Assembly: GCF_032362555.1 (NCBI RefSeq)
Contig: NC_083516.1
Location: 3,869,001 to 3,933,000, forward strand
DNA from: Amyelois transitella
Lineage: Eukaryota; Arthropoda; Insecta; Lepidoptera; Pyralidae
DNA: 64,000 nt
Direction: 5' to 3'
Shown: positions 38,101 through 47,825 of the stretch, piece by piece
Layout: every line of letters starts with the position of its first letter
Numbering within the stretch: the stretch's first letter is position 1
Notes under the pieces: generated by a model
Told to the model about the DNA's origin: nothing
The model's database searches: none
What the model saw: the letters and a program-made list of their open reading frames with translations, nothing else
Translations under genes and position numbers: made by a program

Positions 38101-41100
38101 ACGGCTGCAAGAACACAACTTGCAATATTTATGACACCGATATGAAGGGTCAGTGCCGCGAATACGTGACGAAGCCAGATGAACCAGCGCCTACGATTTC
38201 GAGCGAAGCAACGAATTCTTCACAAACATCTGAAGTTACGGAAGCCACGCAAAAACTACCATCGAAACCAGACATTGTTACTAATGCACCCGAAATTAAA
38301 CCAGTAGTTGTGACTAACAATCCTGAAACTAGCCAAGCTGTGGACGAGAGGCCTTTGGAACTTGAAGCGGTTTTATCCTCTACTGTCACCGAAGCTAACG
38401 TTAAGGATCCCCAGGCAGACGTTGTGAACTCCAGCGTTTATAAGGTCAGTTCATTGAGGAATCAGTGACTAAATTAATGAATGTTAACAGGTTATTAATA
38501 ATTTTATATTCAAAGCAATAATTGATTTCAACTAACAAGTGACGCGTACAAATTTTACAATACACCTTTCTTAGAAACTTATACTAATATAACTGATTAA
38601 CATGGTATGCTATGCGGTTGAAATTATATTAGATAACGATGATGCTGCATGTTGACTGAAAGTTACGAAAAATTTCCTCTCGAAATTGTGATTGTTTTCC
38701 TATTTTCCGTAACGCTATTCAATATTTTCCTTTCAGGCGTAAAATCTTTTGAAGTATCCACTACATCATATCTAACGGAGATAAAAACAGGTATGGCAAA
38801 TTATATTCAGTCAATGATAGAAGAGTACGCTACGAAGCTCACAAACACACTGCTAGAGAATCTTGACATCTCATCTTTCTGTGCCGACGGCGTGTGCTAC
38901 TACACTGCTTGCGAAGAGGAAAACTGTAGACTGCGCTATTGTAAATACTACATACTGACCAACGAAGAGAAATGCACCGTTAAACCAACGACCACAAAGT
39001 TCAGTATGCATAGAAATAAAGTACTATCTATGATCGGTAATTCCAAAAACACAGAAGACAATGAAATCAATATTATAAATAAAATTTTGAATAAGTAGTT
39101 ACCTACCTCACTAAAATGATGTTCACAGAATCAAAACAGAAGATCATTGAAACGGTATCACTATGGTCTATTTCGACACAGTACCTGCTTATCTACAACC
39201 TTAGAGATAACAAGTTCCCAACAAGTTTCAGGTAATATTTTAAGATTAAAATAGAACAGTTTCTTACGCCGAAATCAGACCTAATACTGCCTACCTAGTT
39301 TTAGGCGAATATAAAACACATTTTTTTTATTATTGTAATAATATATTTGCTTAAAGATTTGTTCGTTTCGTTTGAGTGTGACTAAAATTAAAAAATATAA
39401 ATAACGACTTTTATTTTTATTATACATCTTCACTTACTAATAGTTTTAATATAAATCTTAACTAACAGCATTCTTGAAATCCTTCATATAGTTAAAAAAA
39501 AAAATAATGAATTTCTCTAACAAATAAGTGCAACAAAATATTTCATAGCTGGTTGGTAAGTTTGCCACCTAGCCGACCGTAAAAACTTACATTTTATGAT
39601 AGGTACTTCGATGCTGTGAAAATATTTAGCTGCCTTTGGCGAACTCCCGAGCTTTCAATTGTGAATAAGTTATGATGATAGAGAGAAAAATAGAAAATGA
39701 CAAGGTTTATTTCGCATCAAACGTCATCATGATTCTAACCATACTTTTATATTTATTGTACACAATTTTTTTATATTTAATGTATGTAGGAAAAATACAT
39801 AATTGCAAACTTCACCAAGGTTACCGCATCTTACACTTTACACTGAAGAAATCATTCAATTCTACAAGATATAAAAATAGTGCACAGCACTACAATACTA
39901 AATGAACAAATTCATATAAGCCGCAAACATAATAAAATATACATCTGCCTGCTTTTGATCCATAATTTTATGATAATCGATAAGGTTTTGTGAATAAACT
40001 CTTCACTATTACTTTTTATAAATGATTAAAAATGGAAATTAAAGCACTATGTATGGATCGTAGAAAGATATAGTGTTCCTCCGGGAAAAAAGCGTGATTT
40101 ATATTAGCATATCTTAAAATCCTACCTGAGTCTGTAATTTTCGTAAAGCGGGAGGTGTAGCACTCGCTTCGGTATCTGAAGATATAGCCCTGAGCAGCAA
40201 CGGTGTATCCGTGGAGTCCACCAGTTCGGACGCTACTTCACTAGGTTCCACTCCTTCGCCAGCTTGCCTGCAACAAAATAACATTATCCAAGGTCTTGGT
40301 TGCATCGTTAGCGGTGTGGCTTCAGTGTCCGGGGTCGAATACCTAACCTTGTGGCATGGGAAGAAAATCAACTGACACTATGGACCAATGTGGAAGTCTG
40401 CACTATAAATGTGTCTTTTAATTTAGTCGCCTTTTAAGACATCCATGTAAAAAAGATCAAGTAGTCCTGTTCTAAAGTACTGAGAACCACACGACACTAC
40501 AAGTTTACTGTTGTTGTTATTTAATTAGTTTAGCTTTGACTTGTCTATAAGTTGCTTTTAACGACATCATTAAAAGACACATAGACAAGTCAAGATATTG
40601 TTTTCCGTAAAACAATATAATTATCATCTTCTTGCCGTTAGTCCCGGTTTCGTTCGTATCACTCAAAAAGGGACGACTTACGACCTTACGAACTTCGTAA
40701 CCTTTACAGTGGAACCTTATACATATTAAATCATGGTTACAAATCCAATTGTATGAATGTCCAGGTTCAATGTTCCTCATCTCTCAAACGAAAATTTCAT
40801 CAAAAGTAGTTTTGACTATGACAAAACTACAAAAATGTTTTCTATTACATAAAAATACTTTTATTTGACCCCTGGCAAGATCAAGATATACTCTCTGACA
40901 GACTAATAATAACTCAATTCGATACACTTTCAATAAGGGGCAACTCATTGAGAAAGTGGCGCAAATAGATTTTACGGTATTACAACTGTAAAATTAATAG
41001 TAGAATAATTTAAGTTCAATGAATCTAAGTACAGCCGTGTGGTTACCGGCACAATAAATAAAGACCATTTTATATCTTTTTTTGTGGATAGACTAACGCA

Positions 41101-44100
41101 AATAGTTTCAACTAAATCACGCATTTAAAAGAAGATGCAATGTTTAGTGGCACCTGCGCTATATAGTTGAGTACCAGGCTAACGGTCTTTGGCGTCAAAC
41201 AGGACTAACCCTGGCTGATAGGCCAAGTCTGTAAGAAGAAGAAGAACATAAATAAAAGTACTCACTGTATAAAATAGTGTATATTGACGTAATTGGGGGC
41301 AGTCGCACAAGGAGGAGAGTCGGGCCCTCGCGTCACACTAGGATCGGGCGGCGCGCTCGCTGCTGCGCTCAGTGCTAGCGTACTGGTCCCGCTTGAACCG
41401 TCGTCTGTGCTCGAACCAGTGCCACCTAACAACATAGTAGTAACATAGTAGTTTAAATGAAAATACTTGTTATTAAGACGACATTGTTTTATACTGATTT
41501 TATTATACAGAAAATGTATGGCCTTTTTAATTTTTCGTATGGAATCTTTGTTAAGAAAGTTAATTATTATTGGGAAGTTTATAACATGTGGATCATTAAA
41601 ATTGGAGATTAAAGAGCTTTTGTAAGTGAAATGAAACATAATCTTAAATATAAAATATACAAAGTTAAGCGACATAGTATTCTTAGCAAATACCTGCTTG
41701 AATATAAACATATTCCCCATCATTCATGTCAGACGGCACTTGGTCGTAGTAAGGCTCGTCCTCCGCAGGGACAACGGCGGGGATGCTTTCCAAAGATATG
41801 GGGGCGGATTTGTCGTCACTCCCCTCCGGGAGGTCGGGGGTGGTAGACGTCACCTCCTCGTCGATGGAGCGAGGAGTTGCCGCTCCACCAGATCGTTTGC
41901 GCTCAGACGATAACGAGTTTATGCTCTCGTAGCTTTTCACCTAATAAAAATATTTTAGCGTCCATTATTAGGTTTTAAGTTTTAAGAATTCTAGGCTATA
42001 AAAAGTCAATAGATTTAACCGGCTGCTCTCTATATGTGGATCAGATAAAGTCACAATAATCAATTAGTCTAGATTCTAACACAGAAGTCTGATTAATAAT
42101 TTGCAAACTTGGGTAAGCTAGTCTCTGCGAACCCATCCGAGAAAGAGGCGAGATTTTATTTATGTTAAGCTAGTACGACACCCACAAGATAATTTTCAGT
42201 TTACCTATAATTTCATTTTACGGACACGACACTGCATTTAGATGGTTTGGTCATGTGGAGAGGATGAATAAAAGTAGGTTGACTAAGCAGATATACAAGG
42301 AGAGTGTGGAGGGAAAGGTCGGAGTGGGAAGGCCTAGACGAACGTATCTTGATCAAATTAAGGACGTCCTGGCAAAGGGTCAGGTCAAGAGTACCCGAAA
42401 CCCCCGAGTTTGCATCAAGAGAGTTATGAATGTGGATGAAGCGAAGGAAGTATGCAGAAATCGTGGCAAGTGGAAAGATGTAGTCTCTGCCTACCCCTCC
42501 GGGAAAGAGTAGTGATTTTATGTATGTATGTAAGTATGTACACTGCATTTAGTCTTTCCTGACAAGTGACTTCTTTAAAGCAATTAGGTGTACCTTATTA
42601 TTTTGATATTGAACCTTAAGAAATTGAATAATCTAAATATCGTACTTAACTAATTCTTCACATACTAGTACGTAATTGTAACTCATCTGTATATATTCGT
42701 CATTCAAATACTTATATTAACAACAGTCATGCGCCATTTTACGTCATTTTACATAGAAAAACCAGCAAGAGACGCATAGCTGAAACCAAAGCGTGACAGC
42801 GTAGTTTAATTATACGTAATTCATTAAAACGTCACGCACGATTTCTCTTACACTACAATTTTTATTGCATCAAAACTACAGTTAAAATACATATTTCTAG
42901 CCAACTTGATAATCTTACCCTAATTTTATACGTATCGTATCTAATCCAATGCAACTAATTAGCTGTGCTATTGTAATAAACGAAGACAGACTTTCGCATT
43001 TATAATGTCAACTATGGATTCTAGTATCGTTAGATAGTATCTCATTATATAAAGAAACTTACTTTGGTTCAAGTTCTAATTATCGCTAATACATAAGTTA
43101 CAAAAAAAAAACAGTAATTTTATTCATATACAAATTTTTTATATGTTGATTAAAAGGAGTTCATTGGGTTGTGGTCATACGTCAGTAACAATATTTTTAA
43201 TTTTGATACGCACTGGGGTGACAAAGGGTACCTAAGCTCAGTAAGGATATTTTTAACTTTGATTCGCATGACATATCAAAGCGCTGAGCCCTTATATACA
43301 CAGTTAATTTAAGGTGGGCGAGGATAAATCCTGTAAAATTAGAAGATACATGTTTATTACTCTTGAAATTTTAGAGATGAGTTATTAAACATGCTATGAT
43401 GTAAGAGAGGTTTTATTTCAAAATAACGGTGACCACGCAACACTTAGTCATAGAAAGGAAAACATGCGCCTCTTTGTTTAATAACTTAAGGCTCCGTTTA
43501 CCATGATAACGAGTTGATTGTACAAAATTCCATGGTGACCTCACCCTTTCACTGATAGAAGGTGTTGACGCTCGGCTAGCAATGGATTCCCTGGACTCAG
43601 CATTTCGCATCCGCCTGCCCAAAGAAGACGGCGGACTATCCTCAACCAATCCAGATTCAGGCAGTGACGCGCCACGCTTATTGAACACTTTCGGCGGCGG
43701 CCTGCAAACAGTATCTTTAATGTGCTATCTTATCTACTAAATATCAATTACAATTGCATGTAATTATTTATTCAAGGCAATACGCGCGTAGACAACCAAC
43801 GACTATACAATGTTTTTAATGATGCAACATAAATGCTTTTAAGTCTATTAAAATTAAGTAGGTGTCCATTTCTTCAGTAATCTCAAATTTTTAAATCATT
43901 TTAATATTTAAGGTTAGTTTTATCGCTACTTTATGTTAGATAACCTAAATAAACATCATAAGAGTTTGTTTGTTAAAGCAGGCTTAACTCTAGAACTCCT
44001 AAACCGAATTTGATAAAATACTCTTGATTACCTAAGTTTTGACGGTCAATGCAACTTATTTACAAACATACAACAACAACAAACTCTCTCATCTTTACAT

Positions 44101-47100
44101 GTATTTGCAACCTTTGCTAACATGTTTCAGAGCTGCCTTCAAACATGATGTAGGGAATAAATGAAATTATATTTATTCACTTATAAATATTGTCACATTA
44201 CATTGTGGTGCCCTATAACCCACGATAGGTTGCCCTATGTTATGGGTGGCAGGTTTCCGACACAAGGACCAGTTGCAGTATTGTATTAGTGTAAGCCAAA
44301 GATACCATAACCAAGTTAGTTAAATATATCTTGCTAGAAATGAAAATTACTTACTTAGGTGGAACTTTCTTTTTGGCAGCTGCCGTAGGTTCAACAGGAC
44401 TACTCTCAGAAGACTGAGGGGACTCATCTGTCTTCTTGGATGCATTCTCTGCTAGTTTCAGACCATTTACTTCGATGACTGTTACAAAATCACCACTTTG
44501 TGACGTTGGACGGTTTTTGACTTGGGTTGGACTTGTTTGATCTACAGCTACTGCATTAGATAAAAATAAGCCAAATCAAGATCATTGTAATAAATAAAGG
44601 TTTTAAAGCAGAATATTCAAATTTAAGATGTGAGGTACTTTAATTGTTAAACAATAGAACCGTAGAAAACAGTTTCCGTGGTTACACACAGAATAAACAA
44701 TACAAAATGTATGCACATCAAATATCTTCTTACATAAATAAAAAATAGTATAAATTTAAATTAAGCAATAAAGACACATACATATAATAAATTATTATTC
44801 CTTACCTTTAGAATCTTGAATATTATCAGTTCTTTGCACAATTTCACTATGACATCTTCTCCGTGCTTCTGCTGCCAAATTGGATGAAAGCTCATTAATG
44901 CATTGGTTGATTGAACTCCGTTCACCAGCATGCACTGGTTTGCTTCTAAGCTGCACTTCTTCACATTCTACAGTCTCTGTTGTAGAGTCAACACTACTTG
45001 CGAGACTGGTTTCACTCTTCTTAGATAATGAATCTGTATTGGACTCCTAAAATTAAAAGTTACAAAAGTTTTACTAAATTATTCTCCATGACACCTCAAA
45101 CCAAGTCCTTATACCTACTCCTAAAAGCCAGTAGTAAAAGTAGACTTAAAGTAATGGGAAATGCTTAAAAACAGTAAAAAACCTGTTCTTGTTTTTTTTT
45201 GTTCATTGATTTTATTTATTTAAACTTTATTGTACAAACAACGCCGATACGAACGAACTTATTTCTCAATGCATTTCTAAAAGTTAACCTTTGGGTTAAG
45301 CAGGTTTTGCAGGTTTTTCTTTTCAAAAGGGCAGGATCAATAACATATGACACATAAAATTTGTACGTGACAAATTTTCAAGGGCATTGAGTGGCTATAA
45401 TTTACAGACTCAATATGGAGTGATCAAAATATAATTAACATACAAAAGGGAAGTCAGAAAGACATTACAGGTGACAACACATACCATGAGTGTAGAAACA
45501 ATAACTATGTAATAATGTAAGACTTTAATAATTTTAAGTGACCCTGTGTCCTTTATGTTAATCCCTTGTGCAAACACAAACTTCCTGTTACAGTGAATTT
45601 GACTTATTAAAATGATGTCATACAGTAAAATAATCCATTTGTTGTCAAGGTTGTAGGCTTCAGTTCCCTCAGGTATCCTAACATATTTATGTCAAGGTCA
45701 ATGGTATGATGACTCTGGATTTTAGTTAAATGTTTCTTACTTGATTAATGTATGATACTGGTGAAATAGAGAAACCTCCTTACTAATGAAAGTAACTTTT
45801 CTAAGAAATAATAAAGTAGGGATGTTTCTTTTAGTCGATGGGGTATCAACCTGTCCCTAAGTTAATCAAAACTGCTTTCTGTTAAACAAAATTATTCTCT
45901 TATAGGTACACTAAAAATATGTAATTTAAGAAGTAGGATAATGGGTGATAATTAAAAGCTACTGTTATGAGTAAATTTTTTTAAGATAGCAGTTGTGATA
46001 GTTGGATGAAAAATACAAAACATTATATTTGGGCTAAAGTCTTATCTACATGGAAGCAAAAATTGAATAGGTTTATAGTAAAGGCAGGTAGCTACTATAA
46101 AATAATATGATGTTGAGTCATACTTATTCAGCCAATGAATGTTATTGTGAGTGGTTACATACTCTATGTAATATATCAGCTTGATCTAACATAAAATAGA
46201 AAGGTGACATAACAAGTGTTTTGATAATCTATGCCTTTAACTTGCCAAACACCAGACCAAGTGGAGAGAGTAATATGGAACCCAGGCCTCAAAATGCTAT
46301 TATGGAGAGTGCAACTAGGAACACCCAAAGAGAGAGAGAGAGTGATTCACAAAACACCCAAAGAAATTAAATCCTGTTTAGTAGTTTCTACCTAATGCTT
46401 TTTAAATAAACCAATATTTCCTCAAAATAATATTATCCCAGAATTCAGTGGTATAAAATTTATGCATGTTGTAGCCCCTGCTTTCATATGCTCTGAAGAG
46501 CATTATACAGTTACAAATAAGTATTAATTCATTCATACATAAATATGGAGCGAGCATCAATGAATAAAACATTTAGACTAAAATGTTTCCTCAATGCTCA
46601 GTGAGTATGAAAATCAATTCATTCATTGATACATTTACAAGTCAATGGGATCCTGTATAACAGTAAAGATAGGTTGATGTCCACCAATACTGTATCAAAT
46701 TGACAAATTGAAAGATTCACATAATTTTTATTATACAATACTGATTCACTAAGTATATTGAATAAAGTCTTAAATCTAATAAAATTGTGAAAATGAGCTA
46801 AATTGATTGGATTTTGATTAATAGGATAGTATAGAAGAGATTTATTTTTAAAATTGGATACAAAGTATCACTTATTGATGTCAACATAAGTTAAAATATA
46901 GTGTTTACAAATAAAGAATGCCATAATTTTATGCTACTTCCTCTTCTCATCTAGAATTGTCAGAATATTTTTAGAGAAAAATAGTTATCAATATAAATCT
47001 TACTGTGATGGTGAACTTTAAATTAAGTATGGACAGCTAACACTTGGTAGAAAAGAGTTTTTATAGAAGATTAATTGATTGTTGAAGAATTAAGAATCTG

Positions 47101-47415
47101 AAGTTAAACGATGGAATATAGGGCATATTGATATACCTGTTTGTTATCAGACGTCTTGTCAGGTTCATTCGAGTCAGGCACCAAGGGCGGCGCCGCCCTG
47201 TTGCCCTGAGCAGCTTTGTGCTTCTCTACATCTGAGAGCAATGTTTCTAAATATGACACATAAAATTCTTCCTTCTCCAACTCTTCTCTAAGGATAGCCA
47301 CTTTTTGTTTGTGTTTAGACAAATTGGCTCTGACATCTTCCTCCCAAGCGGCTGGTAAGGTACTATCTGGAAATCGTTGCACCCACACGCGTTGAAAATC
47401 TCCAAAGACACTCAT
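23165..47415 (-). CDS. BCR: BCR orthologue: oligomerisation coiled coil, DH, PH, C2 and RhoGAP domains
   Basis: Twenty-two exons, 5' to 3' on the minus strand: 47137-47415, 44806-45046, 44355-44550, 43545-43701, 41694-41940, 41266-41425, 40126-40267, 33270-33383, 32642-32827, 32187-32384, 31063-31182, 30856-30978, 29902-30093, 29417-29623, 28892-29087, 27745-27938, 27362-27531, 26849-26988, 24234-24379, 23781-23905, 23428-23575 and 23165-23251. They sum to 3768 nt (1255 aa, near human BCR's 1271). Residues 1-75 (FQRVWVQRFPDSTLPAAWEE, then EEFYVSYLETLL) match the BCR oligomerisation domain that ABR lacks. A Ser/Thr/Pro-rich linker follows; the RhoGEF (DH) domain spans about 480-680, PH about 690-855 and C2 about 890-985 (RWNENFTLDLEGSQNLRLLL). 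The RhoGAP domain spans about 1030-1245, with arginine finger R1070 in EVGVYRISGSASD and the NKMSLHNLATVFGPTLLRP motif. BCR is both GEF and GAP for Rho-family GTPases. I did not recognise a kinase motif. Intron 7 hosts a nested gene cluster on the other strand. Confidence 0.95.
24760..25259. repeat. Perfect 213-bp inverted repeat with 74-bp spacer
   Basis: Arms 24760-24972 and 25047-25259 are exact reverse complements over 213 bp by direct reading. They are separated by 74 unpaired bases (24973-25046). The repeat is A/T-rich with G/C at the inner edge (gcgtggggtgc). It lies in BCR intron 18, so the pre-mRNA would carry a very long hairpin. It could be a recent palindromic duplication, a foldback element, a hairpin-RNA locus, or an assembly artefact from a fold-back read. 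Confidence 0.9.
25260..25330 (+). repeat. Diverged direct repeat of the palindrome's outer end
   Basis: Repeats the last ~65 bases of the right arm with several differences (tattttctattttttagtt, then gcaataaaa..gtagttttttag). It shows local duplication before or alongside palindrome formation. Confidence 0.7.
25480..25630 (+). repeat. SINE copy, 3' half
   Basis: Runs from gcgatgggcttgcaacctg through gctgaacgtggcctatcag and ccgcaagggatatagacgtg to a tatgtatgtatg tail. It lies in BCR intron 18, 0.2 kb from the palindrome. Confidence 0.8.
26777..26802. repeat. (ACAT)n microsatellite
   Basis: Five or six tandem catacata-type units. A SINE-type tail is a possible origin, but no SINE body is visible beside it. 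Confidence 0.7.
28382..28648 (-). mobile_element. LINE 3' end (possibly R1-clade) with target-site duplication
   Basis: A strikingly G/C-rich block between near-identical ~16-bp direct repeats (gctaggttggatgggt at left, actaggtttgatgggta at right). Read on the minus strand it ends in a poly(A) run (the T run near 28398). Before that run come text resembling a tRNA B-box (gggttcaagcccca) and a self-complementary cggcttctcgtagccg. The layout, 3' structure then poly(A) inside a target duplication, is that of a 5'-truncated non-LTR retrotransposon. Clade assignment is a recollection-based guess; a SINE is the alternative. It lies in BCR intron 15. Confidence 0.5.
29638..29770 (-). repeat. SINE fragment, reverse orientation
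   Basis: Contains cataccttacgggtagctt-like text and gccacgttcagctgtat, the reverse complement of the SINE 3' half, in BCR intron 13. Confidence 0.6.
31554..32121 (+). mobile_element. Pogo/Tigger-like DNA transposon, internally deleted
   Basis: Terminal inverted repeats of about 23 bp (cagtagaatcccgattatcc at left, its complement ending ggattctactg at right) enclose 568 bp. Extra gattatccga repeats occur just inside both ends. The flanking dinucleotides are aa and ta, so a TA target duplication is only half preserved. Between about 31686 and 31910 a frame encodes the C-terminus of a Tigger/jerky-type transposase: AEAFEALEIAFKWFERQEES, LLQLKHIRDLAAMKR and ITSYFQPKL-stop. The DNA-binding and catalytic parts are absent, so it is non-autonomous. 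It lies in BCR intron 10. Confidence 0.85.
33095..33176 (+). repeat. SINE fragment, 3' end
   Basis: Contains aagccaaacagctgaacgtg and gactgttggctctgtctaac followed by ccgcaag; truncated at both ends. It lies in BCR intron 8. Confidence 0.7.
33577..36150 (+). CDS. Secreted Asn/Lys-rich protein with two C-terminal six-cysteine modules (nested gene 1)
   Basis: Family not recognised. Exons 33577-33643 (signal peptide MKFTLSFVCIIFLKLIES), 33733-33827, 33910-35704 and 35912-36150 give 731 aa in one frame. The middle is long, Asn/Lys/Ile-rich and dense in N-glycosylation sequons (NNIT, NITS, NVT, NST). The end of exon 3 carries a module C-x4-C-x4-C-x4-C-x4-C-x11-C at 35587-35685 (CSEKICHSMKCEEKKC and on). 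Exon 4 carries a second (36025-36120) with the same spacing, but Ala and Phe replace cysteines 3 and 4. The exon 3 donor is weak (GTCTGT); reading through ends the protein five codons later, so two isoforms are possible. The gene lies inside BCR intron 7, on the opposite strand. Confidence 0.7.
36171..37224 (+). CDS. Secreted protein with divergent cysteine cluster (nested gene 2)
   Basis: Not recognised. A signal-peptide exon begins at ATG 36171 or 36195 (MFINILLCYNLVLIRTIHA). The main exon begins at 36769 after a clear acceptor (taattatag) and runs in one frame to TAA at 37224 with ESVELYISPWKKVV and KKIEEVIGKKAARKLQEEN. It then has a helix (EIRQMIRRLYTNLH) leading into C-x6-C-x4-C-x6-C-x2-C. 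The join between the two exons is unresolved, because the best donor (GTAAGT near 36357) lies past an in-frame stop; a weaker donor (GTACAT near 36294) keeps frame. Helix-then-cysteines resembles its neighbours, but the spacing differs. It could also be a decayed copy. Confidence 0.5.
37476..37483 (+). promoter_or_regulatory. TATA box of nested gene 3
   Basis: TATATAAG sits 48 bases before the start codon at 37531, with an arthropod-initiator-like acagt about 20 bases downstream. A strong TATA box is typical of tissue-restricted, highly expressed insect genes. Confidence 0.55.
37531..38468 (+). CDS. Secreted six-cysteine-module protein (nested gene 3)
   Basis: Not recognised as a known family. 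Exon 1 (37531-37621) encodes a signal peptide (MHAVMLFSKCILTILLLNIA) and exon 2 (37888-38468) the rest, 223 aa in all, joined at a phase-1 intron. Mature order: an aromatic stretch (WGWITYPFSWWSS), then VERHNVTVWCNDQTCTTMRC starting the module C-x4-C-x4-C-x4-C-x4-C-x10-C at 38061-38156. A Thr/Pro/Glu/Val-rich tail with repeated KPDIVTNAPE/KPVVVTNNPE-like units follows, likely disordered. The frame ends just after a possible donor (aag/GTCAGT), so further splicing cannot be excluded. It is the clearest member of the cluster, with its own TATA box. Confidence 0.75.
38649..39098 (+). CDS. Six-cysteine-module protein (nested gene 4 or alternative exon of gene 3)
   Basis: The frame from ATG 38649 gives 149 aa with a hydrophobic segment near residues 11-31 (LEIVIVFLFSVTLFNIFLS) that could be a signal anchor. 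However, a good acceptor (ttcctttcag, ending 38737) lies in the same stretch and would open the exon in phase 1. That is the phase left by the signal-peptide exon of gene 3, so it may be an alternative exon. A helix (YIQSMIEEYATKLTNTLLEN) leads into the module C-x4-C-x4-C-x4-C-x4-C-x10-C at 38880-38975 (CADGVCYYTACEEENC). The tail is short and polar, without the Thr/Pro repeats of gene 3. Confidence 0.6.
   Translation: MLTESYEKFPLEIVIVFLFSVTLFNIFLSGVKSFEVSTTSYLTEIKTGMANYIQSMIEEYATKLTNTLLENLDISSFCADGVCYYTACEEENCRLRYCKYYILTNEEKCTVKPTTTKFSMHRNKVLSMIGNSKNTEDNEINIINKILNK
39099..40125. other. 3' part of BCR intron 7 host region, no firm gene
   Basis: A/T-rich. A 77-codon frame at 39672-39905 (+) has one membrane-like stretch but no recognised family. 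At about 40049-40105 there is a LINE 3' tail fragment (cctccgggaaaaaagcgtga). Nothing else is seen. Confidence 0.35.
40405..40502 (-). repeat. SINE fragment (5' half), reverse orientation
   Basis: Contains gtcgccttttaagacatcca, tagtcctgttctaaagtac and gaaccacacgacac: the reverse complement of the SINE 5' end. It lies in BCR intron 6. Confidence 0.65.
41030..41072 (+). repeat. SINE 5'-head fragment
   Basis: gccgtgtggttaccggcac followed by aataaataaagacc matches the head of the full-length copy near 60.1 kb. Confidence 0.5.
42237..42540 (+). mobile_element. LINE fragment: reverse-transcriptase C-terminus and 3' tail
   Basis: An open frame of about 90 codons reads FRWFGHVERMNKSRLTKQIY, then GKVGVGRPRRTYLDQIKD, CIKRVMNVDEAKEVCRNR and WKDVVSAYPSGKE-stop. 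The RWFGHVERM ... GRPRRTY ... W arrangement is the usual C-terminal tail of non-LTR reverse transcriptases of endonuclease-type LINEs. It ends gattttatgtatgtatgta. The copy is 5'-truncated but its visible frame is unbroken, so it is fairly young. It lies in BCR intron 4. Confidence 0.8.
42541..43544. other. BCR intron 4 remainder
   Basis: No gene. A short diverged tandem duplication occurs near 43180-43270 (cagtaacaatatttttaatt / cagtaaggatatttttaact). Nothing else stands out. Confidence 0.35.
45047..47136 (-). other. BCR intron 1
   Basis: Two kilobases of A/T-rich intron. Near 45215-45310 the text (tttatttatttaaactttat, then caaacaacgccgatacgaac) resembles a reverse-oriented LINE 3' UTR of a type common in moths, but I cannot assign it. 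A gagaga microsatellite lies near 46330. No gene is visible. Confidence 0.4.
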
Positions 47416-47825
47416 CTCTCACAAAACGATTTCATGACCAGTTAATTTGCAATAGTTTACAGGGAAGCTTTTCGATGTACAAAAAAACCTATCATAAATT
47501 CACAAATACAATCACAAAATTATCTTGTCCTGTCATTAATTTCTGATTCTAACCATAAACTTAAAAGTCTATACCACAGAATAAAAATAAAACTAACGTA
47601 AAAGAGCAAGAAAATTATAGAAAGGAATTTTATGAAGAACAATACAGTGGGCGAATGCCCTTATTTTTTTCATAGACAAAATCAGCTGTTCTACTCTGAG
47701 TTTCTTTAAGGAGATTGGTGTCGTACGAATGTCATAGGGGGGCTAGAAAGAAATGTCAGTCAGTTACGTCAAAATGTCTGTCTAAGTATAGTGAATGCTG
47801 TTGTAATTATTTTCACTAATTGAAA
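47416..47825. promoter_or_regulatory. Divergent promoter region of BCR and ARMC5
   Basis: A 410-bp gap lies between head-to-head start codons. On the ARMC5 side, a short upstream ORF (ATG TCT GTC TAA near 47773) lies about 50 bases before the start codon and may lower translation if it is in the 5' UTR. No TATA box is obvious. Confidence 0.5.

Noticed and set aside
39672-39905. 77-aa ORF downstream of the nested cluster
   Set aside because: It has a membrane-like stretch but no cysteine module and no signal-exon structure like the neighbours.
42213-42548. 111-aa minus-strand ORF
   Set aside because: Antisense of the LINE fragment coding on the plus strand.
43180-43270. Short tandem duplication in BCR intron 4
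   Set aside because: Diverged and only about 35 bp per unit; not distinctive enough to call an element.
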